Below are positions 6,051 to 6,389 of a stretch of 6,389 nt of DNA, one piece after another. The notes under the pieces are model-generated. The model worked only from the letters and a program-made list of their open reading frames with translations, made no database searches and was not told where the DNA came from. This DNA is from an uncultured Clostridium sp. Its GTDB lineage: Bacteria; Bacillota; Clostridia; Clostridiales; Clostridiaceae. The translations under genes were made by a program, and so were the position numbers. Where the stretch lies: assembly GCF_934754925.1 (NCBI RefSeq), contig NZ_CAKVJA010000074.1, positions 1 through 6,389 on the forward strand, read 5' to 3'. Each line of letters opens with the position of its first letter. Position 1 is the stretch's first letter.

Positions 6051-6330
6051 TTCTCTTTAATAATTTTCTCTAAGTTTAATCCCTTTAATTGATTTTTTCC
6101 TCTATATTATTATTTCTTTAAACTAAATATTATTTTACTTAGTTCAATTTAATGTGTCTACTACTTCTTACTAACACCAAGCTATTTATAATAAATATTA
6201 AAAACTTTTTCAAATATCCAATTTCAATTATTTTTCCTCAAAACCACCAGATCTTATTTGAAATTAATTCTCACCAAAACTAAACCTTTAATTTTCTCAC
6301 TTATACCCACTCATTCTCACTCTTACTAAT
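6051..6330. other. Gene-free stretch with extreme C-over-G strand bias
   Basis: Counting by eye, the plus strand has 56 C and only 8 G in these 280 bases, so the minus strand is strongly purine-rich. No frame on either strand is open for a useful length with a start and ribosome site; minus-strand frames are broken repeatedly by TAA, TGA and TAG. The only other structure seen is an 8-bp inverted repeat, AATTTCAA at 6220-6227 with TTGAAATT at 6258-6265. The left part probably holds the mcrB promoter and leader; for the rest I see no identified function. Confidence 0.6.
6132..6160 (-). promoter_or_regulatory. Candidate sigma-A promoter for the McrBC operon
   Basis: On the minus strand TAGACA (6155-6160) is followed after exactly 17 bases by TAAAAT (6132-6137), each one base off the consensus hexamer. 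It points towards mcrB and would give a leader of about 145 bases. In DNA this AT-rich, chance matches of this quality occur, so it is a candidate only. Confidence 0.45.
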
Positions 6331-6359
6331 TTGACCTTACCTGACTTTAATCTTATAAT
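6331..6359 (+). promoter_or_regulatory. Near-consensus sigma-A promoter pointing out of the right edge
   Basis: TTGACC (6331-6336), a 17-base spacer and TATAAT (6354-6359) differ from the vegetative consensus at one position only. It faces away from the McrBC operon. Transcription would begin near 6366, and GAGGGA at 6378-6383 followed by AGTAAT could be the ribosome site of a gene starting just beyond the window. This suggests a well-expressed divergent neighbour whose identity cannot be seen. Confidence 0.75.
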
Positions 6360-6370
6360 GTACTTGTACA
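6359..6370. promoter_or_regulatory. Palindrome across the expected transcription start, possible operator
   Basis: TGTAC and GTACA flank a TT from 6359 to 6370, overlapping the last base of the -10 box and the predicted start. A nested perfect palindrome TTGTACAA covers 6364-6371. The position suits a repressor site, and short GTAC-centred dyads occur among operators of several regulator families, but the element is short and no regulator is visible. Confidence 0.3.
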
Positions 6371-6389
6371 AAGAGATGAGGGAAGTAAT

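Noticed and set aside
6051..6330. A CRISPR array, tRNA or direct-repeat block upstream of mcrB
   Set aside because: No regularly spaced repeats and no cloverleaf-like sequence can be seen; only low-complexity C/T/A-rich sequence and a weak 8-bp inverted repeat are present.
1..6389. Insertion sequences or integration sites around the restriction operon
   Set aside because: No transposase or integrase motifs, no terminal inverted repeats with flanking duplications and no tRNA gene were seen in the window.

Overview
The window is very AT-rich, with short gene spacings, GGAGG-type ribosome sites and A/T-biased codons. Together with a clostridial-type secondary alcohol dehydrogenase, this points to a low-GC Firmicute, most likely Clostridium sensu stricto (inference; no species call is possible here).

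Layout. Positions 1-294 look like a scar: a 27-codon open stretch on the minus strand with no start codon runs off the left edge, and facing away from it on the plus strand is the last ~45 residues of a zinc-type medium-chain dehydrogenase (MDR). Positions 295-493 hold a strong bidirectional terminator, a small inverted repeat and a second hairpin, closing the convergent space before the next gene. Positions 494-1570 (minus) encode a complete NADP-dependent secondary alcohol (isopropanol) dehydrogenase with all expected zinc and NADP residues. Its upstream region (1571-1816) carries a good match to a CcpA cre box and a 15-bp inverted repeat. Positions 1817-2413 (minus, GTG start) encode a small class I SAM-dependent methyltransferase of unknown substrate. 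Between it and the next operon lies an apparently broken small plus-strand gene (2589-2810): a good ribosome site and ATG, a stop at codon 6, then a long continuation in the same frame.

Positions 2923-5980 (minus) are a two-gene type IV restriction operon: an McrB-like AAA+ GTPase with an N-terminal EVE domain, followed by an overlapping McrC nuclease subunit. A hairpin with a U-tract ends the operon at 2839-2869, and a plausible sigma-A promoter lies at 6132-6160. In the expected model the EVE domain recognises modified bases in incoming (often phage) DNA, McrB translocates using GTP, and McrC cuts through its PD-(D/E)xK site.

Positions 5981-6389 contain no gene. The stretch 6051-6330 has an extreme strand bias (56 C against 8 G on the plus strand, counted by eye). 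At the right edge a near-consensus sigma-A promoter (TTGACC, 17 bp, TATAAT) with a palindrome over the expected start of transcription points out of the window, so a divergent gene probably begins just past 6389.

The genes do not form one pathway. The recognisable functional unit is the EVE-McrBC defence operon; the dehydrogenase and the methyltransferase appear to be separate units.
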